From contig OX352764.1 in the NCBI GenBank assembly GCA_947095585.1, forward strand, positions 76,804,816-76,868,815: a stretch of DNA of 64,000 nt, written 5' to 3'. Under the pieces are notes generated by a model. That model did not search any database, was not told the DNA's origin, and saw only the letters and a list, made by a program, of their open reading frames with translations. How positions within the stretch are numbered: position 1 is the first letter of the stretch; each line of letters starts with the position of its first letter. This DNA comes from Nephrocerus scutellatus (taxonomy: Eukaryota; Arthropoda; Insecta; Diptera; Pipunculidae). Positions 34,365-47,339 of this stretch are shown piece by piece. A program made the position numbers and the translations under genes.

Positions 34365-34465
34365 AAATTATCTATATTAAGTTAGCGTGCCCGTGGCTGA
34401 CTGGATGGCTGGTCAGATTTTTATTTTTATTTTTATTGAAATTTTGTATAGATGTGTATTTCCAT
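34365..34465. repeat. Fold-back-family left terminus
   Basis: TCAAATTATCTATATTAAG followed by TGCCCGTGGCTGACTGG (about 34370-34405) is the left terminus of the family, cut short after about 100 bp. Confidence 0.65.
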
Positions 34466-34499
34466 TGACAATTGACATTGATGTGGAAAGACAGAATGT

Positions 34500-35110
34500 A
34501 CGGCTGAAGACAAATCTCGGAACCTAACCAAGATCGGCTTTAGGGTAAACTGATGAGCATATAGAGTGCCACGAGTATTGCGGTTGAACGTAAAGAGAGG
34601 TGGCATGCAACTCGCTATTTCTCTTGAGCACCGCTGGTGGAAGAAGCAAAAAACAGTGAGGAACGGCAGGAAACGTTCCTGCGGTGTTCATGTTATTTCG
34701 CAATGTTTTCATCACCGATAAGTTTTCTTACACGGTAGAATACTATCTACCTGATGCAAGGTAGTTTCAGCCGCACCAGAACAGATGTGACAATGGTACT
34801 CAAGCTTAGGGCTGATAAAAGCCTTGTAGATATTAGCCAGAGCAGAGAGGAAAACATTTCGCAGCATTTTTAGCGACGGTAAATATGTGGTCATTCCAAC
34901 GAAGCTTGTCGTTAACGCTCATACCGAGAATTGCGAGATTTTCAGTTTCCACGATGCAAATGCCATTCATGGATAATGGAATGGGATTTAGGATTCGCTT
35001 AGACGACATAAGACAGGATTGGGGCTTGGAAGCGTTAAATTCTACTCGATTGTTTTCTCCTCATTTTATTATGCTATCTAGGTCAGAATTTAACGTGCCT
35101 TACATACGTA
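34500..35110 (-). pseudogene. CR1-like LINE RT 3' end (second copy)
   Basis: Minus-strand counterpart of 1980-2770. About 35000-34890: 'LAILGMSVNDKLRWNDHIFT'. 34894-34712: 'NVFLSALANIYKAFISPKLE' and 'YHCHICSGAAETTLHQVDSI'. Then a broken tail with 'FFHQRCSRE' to about 34500. Stops and shifts are present. The ORF 34885-35133 on the plus strand is its antisense. Confidence 0.75.
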
Positions 35111-38100
35111 GTTGTTTGAGTTCAACACGATAACTGGAGGAACGTTCCTCAAACTTATATGAGAAGCTGATAGGTCTGTAGTAAGCGAAAGAGTGAATTG
35201 GATTAGAAGTCACAGATAAGAGATCATTAATGAAAGAAAGACAAAGAAACGGCACAAACGTACAAACGTACACACGCTCGCTGAAAAAATTTTCATGTCC
35301 TCTGAATATAAGCTTCGCCCATCGGGCTCGCAAATACAAAAATTAATCACACCCATATCCCATAAGGATATTGCAAAACTTACAAAAATAAAAATTTTTT
35401 TTTGATTTCAGAAAACTTCCAACTTACACAATTTCAGACACCTGTCAATTATTTTTTAAATTTTTTATTATCTTGACAAAAAGACAAAGACAAAAAATAT
35501 TTTGAAAAAACCCAAAATATCATGTGTCGCTTTTCATGGCCTTAATTATTTTTTTTTTTTTATTTTCATCATCTTATTTGTCACTTCACACATTTTGTAT
35601 GGGTACGTGTTTAAATTTTTCATTTCTATTATGTGTGATAAGTGTCAACTGTAATAGAGTGTCATATGAATAGCTTAAAAAAATAATCATTATGTCATTT
35701 AAAAAAAAAAAGATTGCTCTGATCTCGCACCCTGGAACGAGTAGTTTTGCCCCATCTCGAAGACGATCGATGACGGAAAAGATGGGGAGAATATCATCGT
35801 TATGTTTTCTTTGATTAAAATGTCAGTTTTCTTCATTTATTTTGACATTAATTGACGAGGACCATAATGAGATGTTTTTGTTTTAGGTGAATGAATTTTC
35901 ACGTTCATCGTGCCTAATGAAAGGCAGCGACTCAACTTAGACACATGATGACTTGGGCTCGCCACCACAGAGACGAACACTTTAGTTATACCAACAAAAA
36001 TTTGTTTGCAATGATGAGATAAGATGCGATGAGTATTATTACGATGACGACTACACTCTTGATGTGAGTTCGTTGATTCATCTGCATCTGGTATGGGCCT
36101 CTGAGACCCTTGCAGAAATGAACTAACTGTCAGACGTAAACATTGATTAAGAGATCCCTTATATATATCTATTAAAATGCAAACTGTGTGGATGGTTCTT
36201 GTGCCCACTTCTAAAGCGTTCACACACAGTTGACTTGAAAGGCAATAAAAGCAATTCTCAAAAGTCATGAAGATCTGACACAAGTTCGGAGGCCGCTTCT
36301 GCTTCTGCGATGTGAGAGTACGAGTGAACTGATTGTCCCACATTAGTAGAATACATATTACTGGATGGTGGTGGTATGATCGTCACGGCGGCGCACAAAT
36401 CGCCTTTGTATCGGCGACAGAAACACTTGATTTCAACAACCATTTGGAACATTTCTGAAGAGATACAGCTTTATAAATGGATGAAAGAGAACATGCTGCA
36501 GGGTGTAGATATGCAGGCACAAGCAGAATGAGCTTTGTTTGTTGTGATGTTGAAGATGACATGTTGTTTGTCTGGCATTCGAGGAGGAGAAAGATTCCGC
36601 ATGTTGAATTTGGTACATCATACTGATCAAGATCGTGATGGAGATCCAGTTGAAATGCTAAGTGATGTAAGAAATTTTTGTTTTCTCCTCATGAGTGCAA
36701 GTAGACATAGTACATCCATCCATCAATCCATTCAACTATGCGGATTGCCCTCAAAAGGTCAATGCAGTGCTGATGATGATGATGCTCACATCTTGGACGT
36801 TTGTAATTTTCATCTGACTGATTATGTCAGCTTTCGAATGTAATTAATTTGCTGTGGCGTGAAAGATGTAGTGTATCTCGCTGTGTTGACATCAAGTGCT
36901 AAAGTGATGCGAAAATTAATGTGAGGTGTCAGTTAGATATTTAAGAATTTGACAGTTTATTAACATAAAGCTGTTTATAGATTGTGTTTTTCGTTATTTA
37001 ATTATTACTTATTTTTTATGTGAATAATATTTATATCAAAGAGCTCCGACTATGTAAAAAAAGTAGAACTTACGTCTCTAATATTTATAATTATTACCAG
37101 TTATAAATTAAATTATGACAGCAATTTTTCTTGTGTGAAATATATTTTCTTATGCAACGAGGAACCAATGGCTCCAATAGAGGTTTTAATTTGAAGACGA
37201 TATAGATTTAATTATAAATACTACATAATTCATTAATTCTGGCTCGTTAAATGAAATGATTTTTTTCTCTCTTACTCTCTCTCTTACCTAATATCTACAA
37301 TATTTTTAGTACTAGATACATAGTTCTAAATCTAGTAAATTGTTGATAATGTAAATTCTATTACTAAAGTAATTAATATAGGTACGTGCTAGAGGAATTT
37401 CATTGGATTCAATGAACGTAAATGTATTGTTACAAAATTTATGATTTATAGAGTTCGTAATGGATTTGGCAAATACAAACACAACAAAAGTTCGCTGATT
37501 CAAAAATTACAACTTCAATTCACAAATAGCAAGAGTTCACAAATTACCACTGGTGATTTCTTATTATTCACACAAATAATACTTTAAAATAAATCTTATA
37601 TTCACATATAAAATTGCTTGCAAGTACTCTGGGTACAAATCCAAATCATAGCTAGCTCACTGCAAAAAAGTATAGGATATTTATACTTTTATTAGTTTAT
37701 ATTCAATTTGTTCTATTAAACCGTCTAGCAAATACCAGAGCATACAGGTATTATCATATATAAAATTCACCACATAATTTTAGATACAATATTACTTATA
37801 CTGAGTCTATACATGGTGCTGTTAAGGGTACTAAAACATAATCAAGTTAACCTACGGTTAAATCAGGTTTATTTGCACGGAAATATAAATCAGAGCTGAG
37901 TTTCGTTGGTGGTATAGGTTAGGTTTGTCTGACATTTAATTTTGAGATTGGTAGAAACTACAATGCATCTTTGAAATTAACTGTACTCTACGTGTTCATG
38001 AAAACGCTATCAGTTAGCGCCGCCACATTTTTAACTCGACGAAACCATAACTCTACTCAAACTCTGTCATGAAAGCATAGTATATACTGCTTTGCTTTTC

Positions 38101-38140
38101 TTATACATTTTAAATCACTCGCCATACTACTATGAGTGGT
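35110..38140. other. Anonymous DNA, no supported gene
   Basis: Includes a 168-codon minus ORF (36343-35837) and a 102-codon plus ORF (36535-36843), both without any domain, signal peptide or repeat I recognise. Composition at 35840-36850 is less AT-rich than the surroundings, so conserved host noncoding DNA or an exon fragment cannot be excluded. The stretch 36990-38050 is strongly AT-rich. Confidence 0.4.
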
Positions 38141-38660
38141 AGGGTGGAGCGGCATAGTCGCAGAATTGATGTAAGAGATACACATGTGTTTAAAATTTGA
38201 AGAAAATCGGTTTAATTTTGAAAAAAAATTATATGGGCATACCTTGGGCCTCAGGACCCGATACTCCAGAAGTTTAAAAAAAATTGTGGTGTCCATCGGA
38301 GATACACATGTGTTTAAAATTTGAAGAAAATCGGGCTAGTTTTTAAAAATGTATATGGGCTACCCTTGGTCAGGCCCTTTCAGCAAAAAATTTTACAAAA
38401 AGTTTTGTTCATCACAGATACACATGTATATAAAATTTGAAGAATATCGGGTACATTTTTAAAAAAATTATATGGGCACCCCTCGGCCTGAGGCCCGGCG
38501 GCCCCAAATTTGAATAGAAAGTGTTGTCACCGGAAATACACATGTGTGCAAAATTTCAATAAAATCAGGCATTCGGAGTTGGGTTAAAAATTGATCACAA
38601 GATCTGACCAGTCAGCCAGACAGCCACGGACACGCGAAGTTAATAAAGAGAATTAAAAAA
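38140..38660. repeat. Fold-back-family right half (four monomers)
   Basis: Sense monomers with CACATGTGT-type landmarks at about 38180, 38305, 38423 and 38538 (period about 120 bp), then GGGTTAAAAATTGATCACAAG and the right terminus AATAAAGAGAATTAAAAAAA (about 38641). The left half is missing. The 79-codon minus ORF 38296-38057 runs from the repeat into the flank and has no domain. Confidence 0.78.
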
Positions 38661-38724
38661 AAAAACATTAACAGAAATACATCATTAGACAATATTACAG
38701 ATATAATAATAGAAAATTTAGATT

Positions 38725-39029
38725 ATAATAATATAATAATAATATATAACAATATAATAGAACGTTGCCGTCCTAGGCCTTGTTTCTCGCGACCATTCGT
38801 GTTATGCGTATTATATTTTTCCGCACAAAATGAAGGGACCTTTGATTTAATTCCGTATTCAAAAGACGTGTTGAGAAGCTTTCCGTGTCAAGTTATTACT
38901 CTCGGACGTTTGTAAGATATTCGCGATGTTGGGACCGTGAAAATACATTTTTTCTGTGTTTCTGGGGTTCGAATTTTGAACCTCGTGCTCAGAAGTGCAA
39001 CGCACTAACCACTAAGCCACGACGACCAG
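38725..39029 (-). mobile_element. tRNA-derived SINE, copy 3
   Basis: Minus strand: A box TGGCTTAGTGG (about 39017), B-box-like region (GGTTC...TTCGAACCCC), a full-length body with CTCGCGACC... and a long AT-rich tail (38690-38768) that has expanded as a TAATAT microsatellite. Confidence 0.78.
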
Positions 39030-39479
39030 ATAATTAAGATGGTTTTTTAAATTTGTTTTAAATACAATACCTCGTAATTTTAATTCTTATAATTGAGGTT
39101 CAGTTTGAATTGTTCGTATTGTAGAATTATAAAACCCCTAATATTTGTTATAGCATACAAAAAGGTATACGATGTCATTGTGGATAAGTTTATTAGATCA
39201 ATGTAAATATAAATTAAAATATATAAGTAATAATAATAATTTTTGATCCAAAACAAATGACTTAAAACTAAATTTCAGCGAACTATTTTTTGCCGTAACC
39301 AAATCAACTTCCGATCATAAATTTCACTAAGTGTGAGATAGATTATAAATCAATATGAACATTGAACATGGGTATCAATAAGGTATTGTACAATTTTTTA
39401 AGTTTCTTAATATTTATTTATTCGTGTCCTCTCTTTATATTACAGTATAATAAAGAGAACAGAAAACCCCAAGCAAACA

Positions 39480-40600
39480 AATATTGCTCCTAGAAGGATC
39501 ATAAAGCGTCAACGATCTCCTTCTAGAGCCGTCTGTTCCTCGCCAGCAGTTTGACTTCACGCCATACGCCTACTGTACGCGATTCTCTTTCGATTGATCT
39601 ACGCCACGTGTTCACTGTTTCGTCTTCCTTGAGAGTTCCATTCAAAAGCCATTTTCGTAAGGTCATTGTCGGGTTTCCACAGGGTGTGTCCTACCCATGC
39701 CATTTCCTACGCTTAATTTTGATTGGCTCATTATTTGTGTTTGGCCAAAAGATGCCACACACACGACGTAGACACTTGTTGATGAATACTTGTATTTTTT
39801 GAGAAATTATGTATTTTCCAATTCTCACAACCATATAAGATGACCGATTCAACACTAGAGTTTAAGATCTTTAGCTTGGTGCTTCTGGACATGTTATGCG
39901 CTCGCTACACTTTGTTTAACGAGTAGTAAGAAAGGCGTGTCTGGCTTAGGCGGGCTGTCACCTGCTCCCTAAGTAGCTTAATTTCTGTACGTCTTCAATG
40001 ACTATCTTTGCATTGTTGGTGATTTTGTATAACTCGCGGTTGTCGGTCGTTCCGATTCGCAGCAAATTCGTCTTTGAGAAGTTATGCCTGAGGCCAACCT
40101 GTTCACCATAATAAATCAACCTCTCGAGCTTACGCTTCATGTCTTCAAACCTATGAGTCATCATACTGATGTCGTCAGCGTAGTCATATCGTAGCCTTTT
40201 GTTTAAGCGCCAGGGAATACCGTTTGGTGCATCACAAAAAAAGTATGGGTGCGACGACACATCATTTCCTGACTTCGCTGACGGATTGCGCTGTAGACTA
40301 CATCGAGCATCCCTATCAGCTTTCGCTGCAACCTCATTTATGAAATGCCTGCTATGGTTTCTTGCCATTCTTTTTAATCTTGCTTTGGCGCGGTTATATC
40401 CCCTCTTCAGTTGTTCCTTTAGCACCGATGAGCGTTCATTTGTAAGCTGGGTTTTAAGATTGCGTCGTTCTTCGGTCTGATTCCACGTGTCATCTCTTAT
40501 CCATGGCTTTCTGTGATTTTCCACAAAATCTAATGCAACTTCTGCATCATTAATTGCAGATTGTGCAATTTGCTTTATTGAAACCCTAAAGCTTTATCCC
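39480..40600 (-). pseudogene. RTE-like LINE ORF2, internally deleted (different family)
   Basis: The minus-strand ORF 40524-39958 begins 'KPWIRDDTWNQTEERRNLKT' (endonuclease-RT linker) and 'RMARNHSRHFINEVAAKADR', then jumps to 'LRYDYADDISMMTHRFEDMK' (YADD catalytic motif intact) and 'GLRHNFSKTNLLRIGT'. RT motifs 1-4 are therefore lost, and the join near 'SSHPYFFCDAPNG' marks the deletion. Continuing in other frames to about 39480 is the C-terminal tail ('WNGMGRTHPVE'-type). This family differs from the RTE-like copies at 22.6-28.3 kb. Confidence 0.75.
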
Positions 40601-43600
40601 TAGAAAGTGGTTTAAAATATGTGATTAAACTGATAAATTAAGTGATTAACACCAGCGTATTTGGCCAACAACAGGTTGGTAGCACACTCGTGTCGGTTTA
40701 TTTGTAATGACTAACTTGCTCATGGCTTTTAAAAGGTAAGTAGGTTGACACTCCGAATATTTTTCAACGGTCGAGACTGGCTATATAGTTGTTCCACAGT
40801 TCTTGTAACCTACGTTTCCCATTTAGCTTAGCCCTTATATGTACGGTTAGAAATTGCAAGGCGTAAAAACAGTACCTGAATATATGACTATCTGAGAATA
40901 TTACAATTCTGCATTGAATTTCCTAAAAGTGTCGATAGTCTAGATATACCGGCAACAAGTTCAACCCGTCGGCATACTATAAGCTGTAACTCCACGACAC
41001 TCAGTGACAGTAACTCCATATTCCCTTACAAAATATAAGGCCCAATGACTTTCCTGGACCACATTGACATTTTTTGCAAAGTGTACTTCATAGACTCATG
41101 GACAATTTTTTGCTTTTAATTTTCCTAGGCCACGTTTATATACGTTCAAGACGTTACGAGTACGCGCCTGTCATTAAAACAAATCGGATTCGATTATTTA
41201 ATTCGATAATATTATTCGAAATTTATAAATAATGAGCTAATCAACTTTTTACCGCCCTCGTATATGTCGTATATCAACAACTAACTGCCAACCTACAAAA
41301 AAATACATTTTTCTAAAAATCGAGTTGACTGAAGCGAATTCAAGCTTTCTAAGTGCAATGTCGTCAACGATAAAGTAAACGATGCGCCATTGTTATTATC
41401 CCCAAAGGACAATTTGCGCATATCACAGATCTAAATGAATGACCACATTAATCTCGGGATAAGCAGGCGTCGAGTCAATCAACGTCCAGCCGACGTAGAA
41501 CGCCAAAGCTAGCTCCTCCCTTAGTCGAAGGACGCCCGAGGCCCGATCGAAATCGACTTGTTATTTTATTGATGCAATACGTCAAATTCTTCGACATTTG
41601 ATTCAATTTGGTTAAAATGTTTCTGTCGCCTGTTTGCGCACACATTTCAGATTTAGATACCTACCCGACCGTATTTCACTGAAATATAAACGAGCGCGAA
41701 TGGTAAAATCGTGCTTGTTAGTTGCTCCCGCTGATTTTGTTCGGGGTCGTCGTTTGAAGCCATAGTGATATGTTGCCTTTTTACGTATTCCCAGAGATTC
41801 CTGCCAGAAGCATCGGCAACCAACAGAACTATCTACAAGACGAGTACCTACAATAAATGCGCCAAAGAAAAATTGGCATTGGCACTGAGACCGGATTACA
41901 CACATAAATCCTTTTCCCTGGCCCGCCGAGACGCTGATAAAACGGACCGCGCGGTAGGTCGGTCGGTAATAGTCGCAATAGCGCAATTGAGCCAACAATT
42001 TCATGACTTTTTGATAAGAGGGAAAGGGAAGCTACTATACCTTTACGCCGCGCAGTGTGCATATTCGAGTGCAAGTCAGCATCTTTTCAACTCCTTGTCG
42101 TTGATGTTCAACGCGGCGGCGCATTACCATAGGTACGAGTACGACATTGACTTGTCTGTCTATCTTGTGGAAGGCGCTGGTATCTCCTTTTGCCCCCATC
42201 AATGCGATGGAAGTAGTCTTGGATTGTAATTGCATCATTTATTACATTTTCCTTTGAATTATATCAAACGATTAAATTATATGTTGCCGCTTTTCCTTGG
42301 GATTTTCCATGTGATATTAGTCGGGTCGGTTTCCTTGGACGGTGACTCGTTGCCTTTGCTTGCCGTCGCTTGGCTTTCTAAGTGGATCACCGAATAACGA
42401 ATGAATAAGCCACCACAAAGTGGGGTGATACACCCAAAATGTTCTTCTCTGGTTGGTTTAGCTGACATTTTTCTAAAGAGAAGAGAGAAAGAGAAAGAGT
42501 GATTAGATTAAACTACGACACTGAATAGTATTTTATCGAGGGATTTATAGATTGAAAATGACATTGGTATATCGGATTTCTTCAGGAGCGTTTTCTATTT
42601 TAAATGAGTTAGTTTGTAAAAATAAAAAATTCTTGTTTGACTCGAAAGATTTCAGAATTAAAAAGCTACAAATTTATTGCTAAGCGATCTATCGAAAACG
42701 TGTACATTTTAAAAAAAATCCAAGTGTCAATCGAACTGTATAACTGTCCCTATGGCAAAAAATATATGTGAAATCGTATCTACCATCCTTGGCAAATGGA
42801 ACCTGGCTAAGAGTTTCACAGACATACCTACCACAGTACACAATGGAGAACTCATCCTCATAGTATCATTATTATGCCTTCTTTGTACTCAGGTCAAGTG
42901 CGCTCCCGTCAAATATCGCATGCATGGATTGCTTGAATAAATTTTACATTTACATTTTACGAGTATACATCTATATCTTCCTACAACCTAACCCTCAGTA
43001 GTTACTGTGCAAGAAAATGTATTGCAATCGATTTGGAAAAATGCAATTGCATTCCCATACAGCGCTCTACGATGACGTTAGTCCTAACAGCTCTTCTATA
43101 TCTCTGTCATGCAAGGAAGATGCGGGTAATATGTGTGATTTCCCGTGCAATGGACGATGTTCAATCTGTCATTTGTCCGTCCGTTTGTTTGTGTGGCCGG
43201 TCAGAATTCGACTGTCAGTCGATTAGTTTGTTGTCGGTTGGTTGTCTTGGATTCTTGTTTTGTGCTCACCTACAACTAACTTGGTTGAGTAGTTTTGTCA
43301 AGTGTAGTGATTGGTATTAGGTTAATACAATTCTATATTCATGAGTAAAAATGAGAATTCTGCAAGGGATGATTATAGGGTAATATAAAAAATATTGAAA
43401 TTTTGTTTTTAAGTTCTGAAGTTATTTAATAATAGTAACTATGAGTCTTAAATATGTTACAAGACTCGAATATAATCGGAAGGTCGAGAACCAATTCCTT
43501 TGCTCCTAAAAAGTTTGAAAAATTCATTAAAATTCTCAGTGAATCTAAATAAATAAAAATGAAATGCTGCTCGTTTGTAAAGGCATCATTTGAGAAAGGC

Positions 43601-44340
43601 TGAACGGTTTGGCTAATTTTTTATTTTAAAATGTTTGTCATAGTCCGATTAAGGTTTATACGGTAAGAAAAATTGGAAAAGTTGCCCGGAAAATTAAAAT
43701 TCTGGTAAAACTGAAACTGCTTTCCACTTTGGAATTTTTGTATGATTCTATAGTTTTCTGGTTGGCTGAGTTGGTCAATGGGTGGAGGGGGGTCAGTTGG
43801 TGGGTGGTCAGTGGTTGAGAGGGTAGTGGTCAGGAGCTAGTTCGAACTAATATATACCTTACCTGTGATTCCTCAATGATGACGAAAACTGTTCTTGAAT
43901 GCAAACTCTTGGAAAGAAGTCAACTGGTTTTAGTTATACAATTTTTTATCTTATAAGATGCTACTAGATACTAAAAAATAAACTTTGTAAAATGTTTAAG
44001 GACAGTCAAACTACTCCTGTAGCATTGGAATCACCTTGCGTTAACTCCAAGGTTGCTCATGAATATTCAAGAATTTAATGTGAAAATAGAAATCGGTCAC
44101 CAGTATTTTTAGGTTTTAGTCCATAAAGAAATATAAGCCATTGAAGCCGCCGACAAACTTGCAAGAGTCTAACCGTCAGCTTCAACTATATTTTTTTTCA
44201 ATAAGGGTGACACATTTTTGTATGTGTGTTTCGTGCATGTTGTTAAGTTAACTCCGATTTTGTTTTGATATTTTAACCCGTCAGTGTCTACCATATAATC
44301 AGAGAAAATGCTACAACAAATTATCCAAATTTTTTATAAA
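40600..44340. other. Anonymous DNA with GC-richer island, no supported gene
   Basis: 41440-42230 is GC-richer than its surroundings and has overlapping ORFs on both strands (154 codons at 41765-42229; 130 codons at 42004-41612), none with a recognisable domain. Open frames on both strands suggest composition and not coding. A G-rich run lies at about 43787-43850 (GGGTGGAGGGGGGTCAG). The rest is anonymous. Confidence 0.4.
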
Positions 44341-44960
44341 ATTTATGAATTCTCAGCGATAAAGACAATTTTGGGCACAGCGGCTTCGTTAGTAAGCAAA
44401 ATTGTCGTATTTTAACGAGTCAGCAAACTTAAGCTCTTCGAGGAAAGACATTAACTGCTTGGTGTGAATTTCATAATGGAAGCGCATTGGTCCAATTCCT
44501 TTTTAAACTTTCTATCCGTTACGGTTAAGGAAAATCGCTACCGTGATATGCTTACTGCTTTTTGTGAGTTAAATTGGAAAAATTGTACTTGTTAGAGATA
44601 TGGTTTCAAGATAACGCCAAACAACTGGTCCAACTATCGATTTATTAAAATTAAAGCTCGGTGAATGCGTCAATTGGCCGCCTCGTTCCTCCGACTTAAC
44701 GCATTTAGTCGTTTTTCTTTGGTGCTGTGTCAAGTCAATGCTCTATTCCAATAACATTTTAGAAGCTCTCAGAGCCAACATCGAACGCAAAATATCTGCT
44801 GATTTATGCAAAAAAGTTATGGAAAATTTGGTTCAGAGCATTCACTCGTGCAATTGAGAGAGAAGATAGCATTTGCATTAGCATTTGATTGATGTTGTTT
44901 GCTGTGATCCACAATTAATTGTATACTTGAATATGAAATAAACATCAGCCTAATACCTTA
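44340..44960 (+). pseudogene. Mariner-like transposase relic
   Basis: The plus strand, across frameshifts, reads 'LTAWCEFHNGSALVQFLF' (the TVWCA region), 'NRYRDMLTAF', then 'CVNWPPRSSDLT' (the DVNWPPRSCDLTPLDFFLW block) and 'NIERKISADLCKKVMENLVQ'. The region is that of the Tc1/mariner-superfamily DDE core and C-terminus. The NAPCHT-like motif is lost and no terminal repeats are seen. It is older than the copy at 49079. Confidence 0.75.
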
Positions 44961-46955
44961 TACTCAACTCTTTTTATTAAAAAGAAAGAAATGCGTCGCC
45001 ATTTATAAAAACCTTTTACTAACTCTTATAAGAAACTTTTATAAGATTGGTTTAACTTCGCTTATAGCTATCAGTTTTACTTGCGTTCTCCAAACGGTAC
45101 TCATATTCCCTTATTATTTATAATAACATAATGAACTCTTAAGACTGCATCTATGTCGATTCTCCAGTTTATTTAACTGTAATACCTTTCACAATAGTCT
45201 CTTAAGAGTCTGCGTTCTTAGGACCGGAACCTTACTGTGGTATCAGCTGGGCTACTACGAACATATTTTTTGGTGGTCATTTTATTAATGCGCAACTTGC
45301 CAGTAATTGTAAGCATTAAAAAAATGTAAAAAAAGTAAAAAGTAAAAAAAATTAATTAACAGATTACAAAGATCGGCGGACAATTCCATCGGTTACCCTA
45401 TTATTCATAAGGAACTTTCTTGGTTGGTTCCCAGTAACTTACAGCATGCGTCAATGACTGGGAATTCCAGAGTACTCGCATAACACCTTTGCTATGTAAA
45501 CACAGCCATCCCTTGCTGTAAAAACGCATCTCAACTCTGTGTGAGTTTTAATGGACGTGCATATTTTGCTTTACATTATAATAGAAGCCACGCATCGTAA
45601 GCCAACAAACCATCCGCATATTCAACCATCCAGCCATCCAGTCGGCCAAATAATATAAATTTTGTGCAACTTTGTGAGTTACTGACTGAGTTTATTTATT
45701 TATTGAACTTGGTACTCGACAGGCTTGACTTCTTTATGGATAGCCATCAATTTATCAGCAAACGATGGATTGCAGTGCTTAAGCTATCGTCAGGTTTGTT
45801 TGTTTGTTTTTTTCTTGTGTCGCTTACCGTCATTGTAGTCGTCGATATGTGCTGCCGTCGGAATCGAATGAATGAATCAATTGGATAGCCAGGGTATGGA
45901 ACGACTACTCGTACAGTAGTAGTGGATATGCCAACAGCAGGGTGATGTATGTGTATGAAATTGGATATGTGAATGAATTTATTGGAATAGGATATAGAAT
46001 TGGATACTGGCCGATCCAGTGCGGTGGTGGAATTGATGATGCACCAGGGCTGAGACTGTTGTTGCCATATTGTGGCATTTTAGTCTTACCTGAGGGAATG
46101 CATTTACAAGAGCTTTGAGGATGCCGAGTCATTCAGCACACATAACGCATGCAGCTGGACAGACAGACAGGCAGACGGGCAAAGTGCAGATAGATGAATG
46201 GGTGTATGAAGATTTACATTGATCATGTACGTATACATCAAAGGGGGCATCTCAGTGTGCCCCCCGTTCTTCTACTTCACCACTTCAGTACAGCTATGAT
46301 GATGATGCAGGACAGGAATAATTTCAATGCAAGCGATGCTGTCTGACAGACTGACTGACTGCCAGAGAGCTGGTTTGTTGTTTGGCTATGCTTGGTGGGT
46401 GGGTGCGATGAGATGCGATCAGATGAGAGAGTGATGTTGGCATTGATTAAATTAATTCCCTCTCAGCGGATATTAATTTTGGAAAAAGACATGGTCGTTG
46501 ATTGGGATTGTGTGGAATGACGTGCAAGTAAGGCATCATTCCAGTTGTATTTATCACGCCGATGTGCATGGATGCAATTAACACATCACATGGATTTGGG
46601 TTTGGTTTTGTTTTCACTGAGTCATCATTCATCAGTACATCAGTACTATAACGGGTGCTACGTCTGATGACCGTAGTTGAAATGAATGGATTGATGGATC
46701 TACAAGCAAGAATGAGTGACGCTATCAAAATAACAGAGTTAATGCAAATAATCTTTAAGATTTTTCCCATGTTGTTGTGATGTTGCTTTGATGGTGGAAA
46801 CTTTTATTTTGTTTGAGATATGTACCTCCGACCGCATGGTAGAGTTTAAGATTTTCCGTTTGTAGTACCGTGAAGAAAATGAGATTAGGTGTGGAAAGAA
46901 AGATAAGAAAAGATTAAAAAAATTGTACGCCTATCCCACATTTCTAAGTTCAAAG
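44960..46955. other. Anonymous DNA, no supported gene
   Basis: ORF 45664-45888 (+, 74 codons) has a hydrophobic segment but no other support, and ORF 46770-46447 (-, 107 codons) no domain. Simple repeats: GACAGACAGACAGGCAGAC (about 46158) and short GAATG/GATG runs. It may be host regulatory DNA. Confidence 0.4.
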
Positions 46956-46959
46956 AACT

Positions 46960-47235
46960 AATACAATTTTTTAAATTATCTATATTAACCTCGCGTGCCC
47001 GTGTGCTTATCGTGGAATCTTGCAATCAATATTTAACCCGCTTCCCCAAAAGCCCGATTTTATTGAAACTTTGCACACATGTGTATTTCCGGTAACAACA
47101 CTTTCTATTGAAATATTGAGCAGTGCCTATTTAAATATTTTAAAAATTAACACGATTTTCTTCAAATATTATTCAAATGTGTATCTCCGATCACAATACT
47201 TTCTTTTAAAAATTGGTGCCATAGGACACATGGGT
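46960..47235. repeat. Fold-back-family left half
   Basis: Left terminus TTTTAAATTATCTATATTAA (about 46969), GCGTGCCCGTG, then antisense monomers with CACACATGTGTATTTCCGG (about 47075) and a second at about 47178. No right half follows. Confidence 0.75.
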
Positions 47236-47339
47236 TATCACGGCATCGATTCAAGAAAAATGGGTAAACAATTTTGCGGACGCCAATGGGCAAACAATTG
47301 ACTGCAGCAGAAAGGATCGAATAAGTAAACTATTACATA

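Noticed and set aside
35837..36343. 168-codon minus-strand ORF as a host gene
   Set aside because: Low-information composition, no domain, no supporting context.
43787..43850. G-quadruplex or regulatory element
   Set aside because: G runs are present but irregular; nothing nearby to give it a function.
45664..45888. Small membrane protein
   Set aside because: One hydrophobic stretch in a 74-codon frame is expected by chance in AT-rich DNA.
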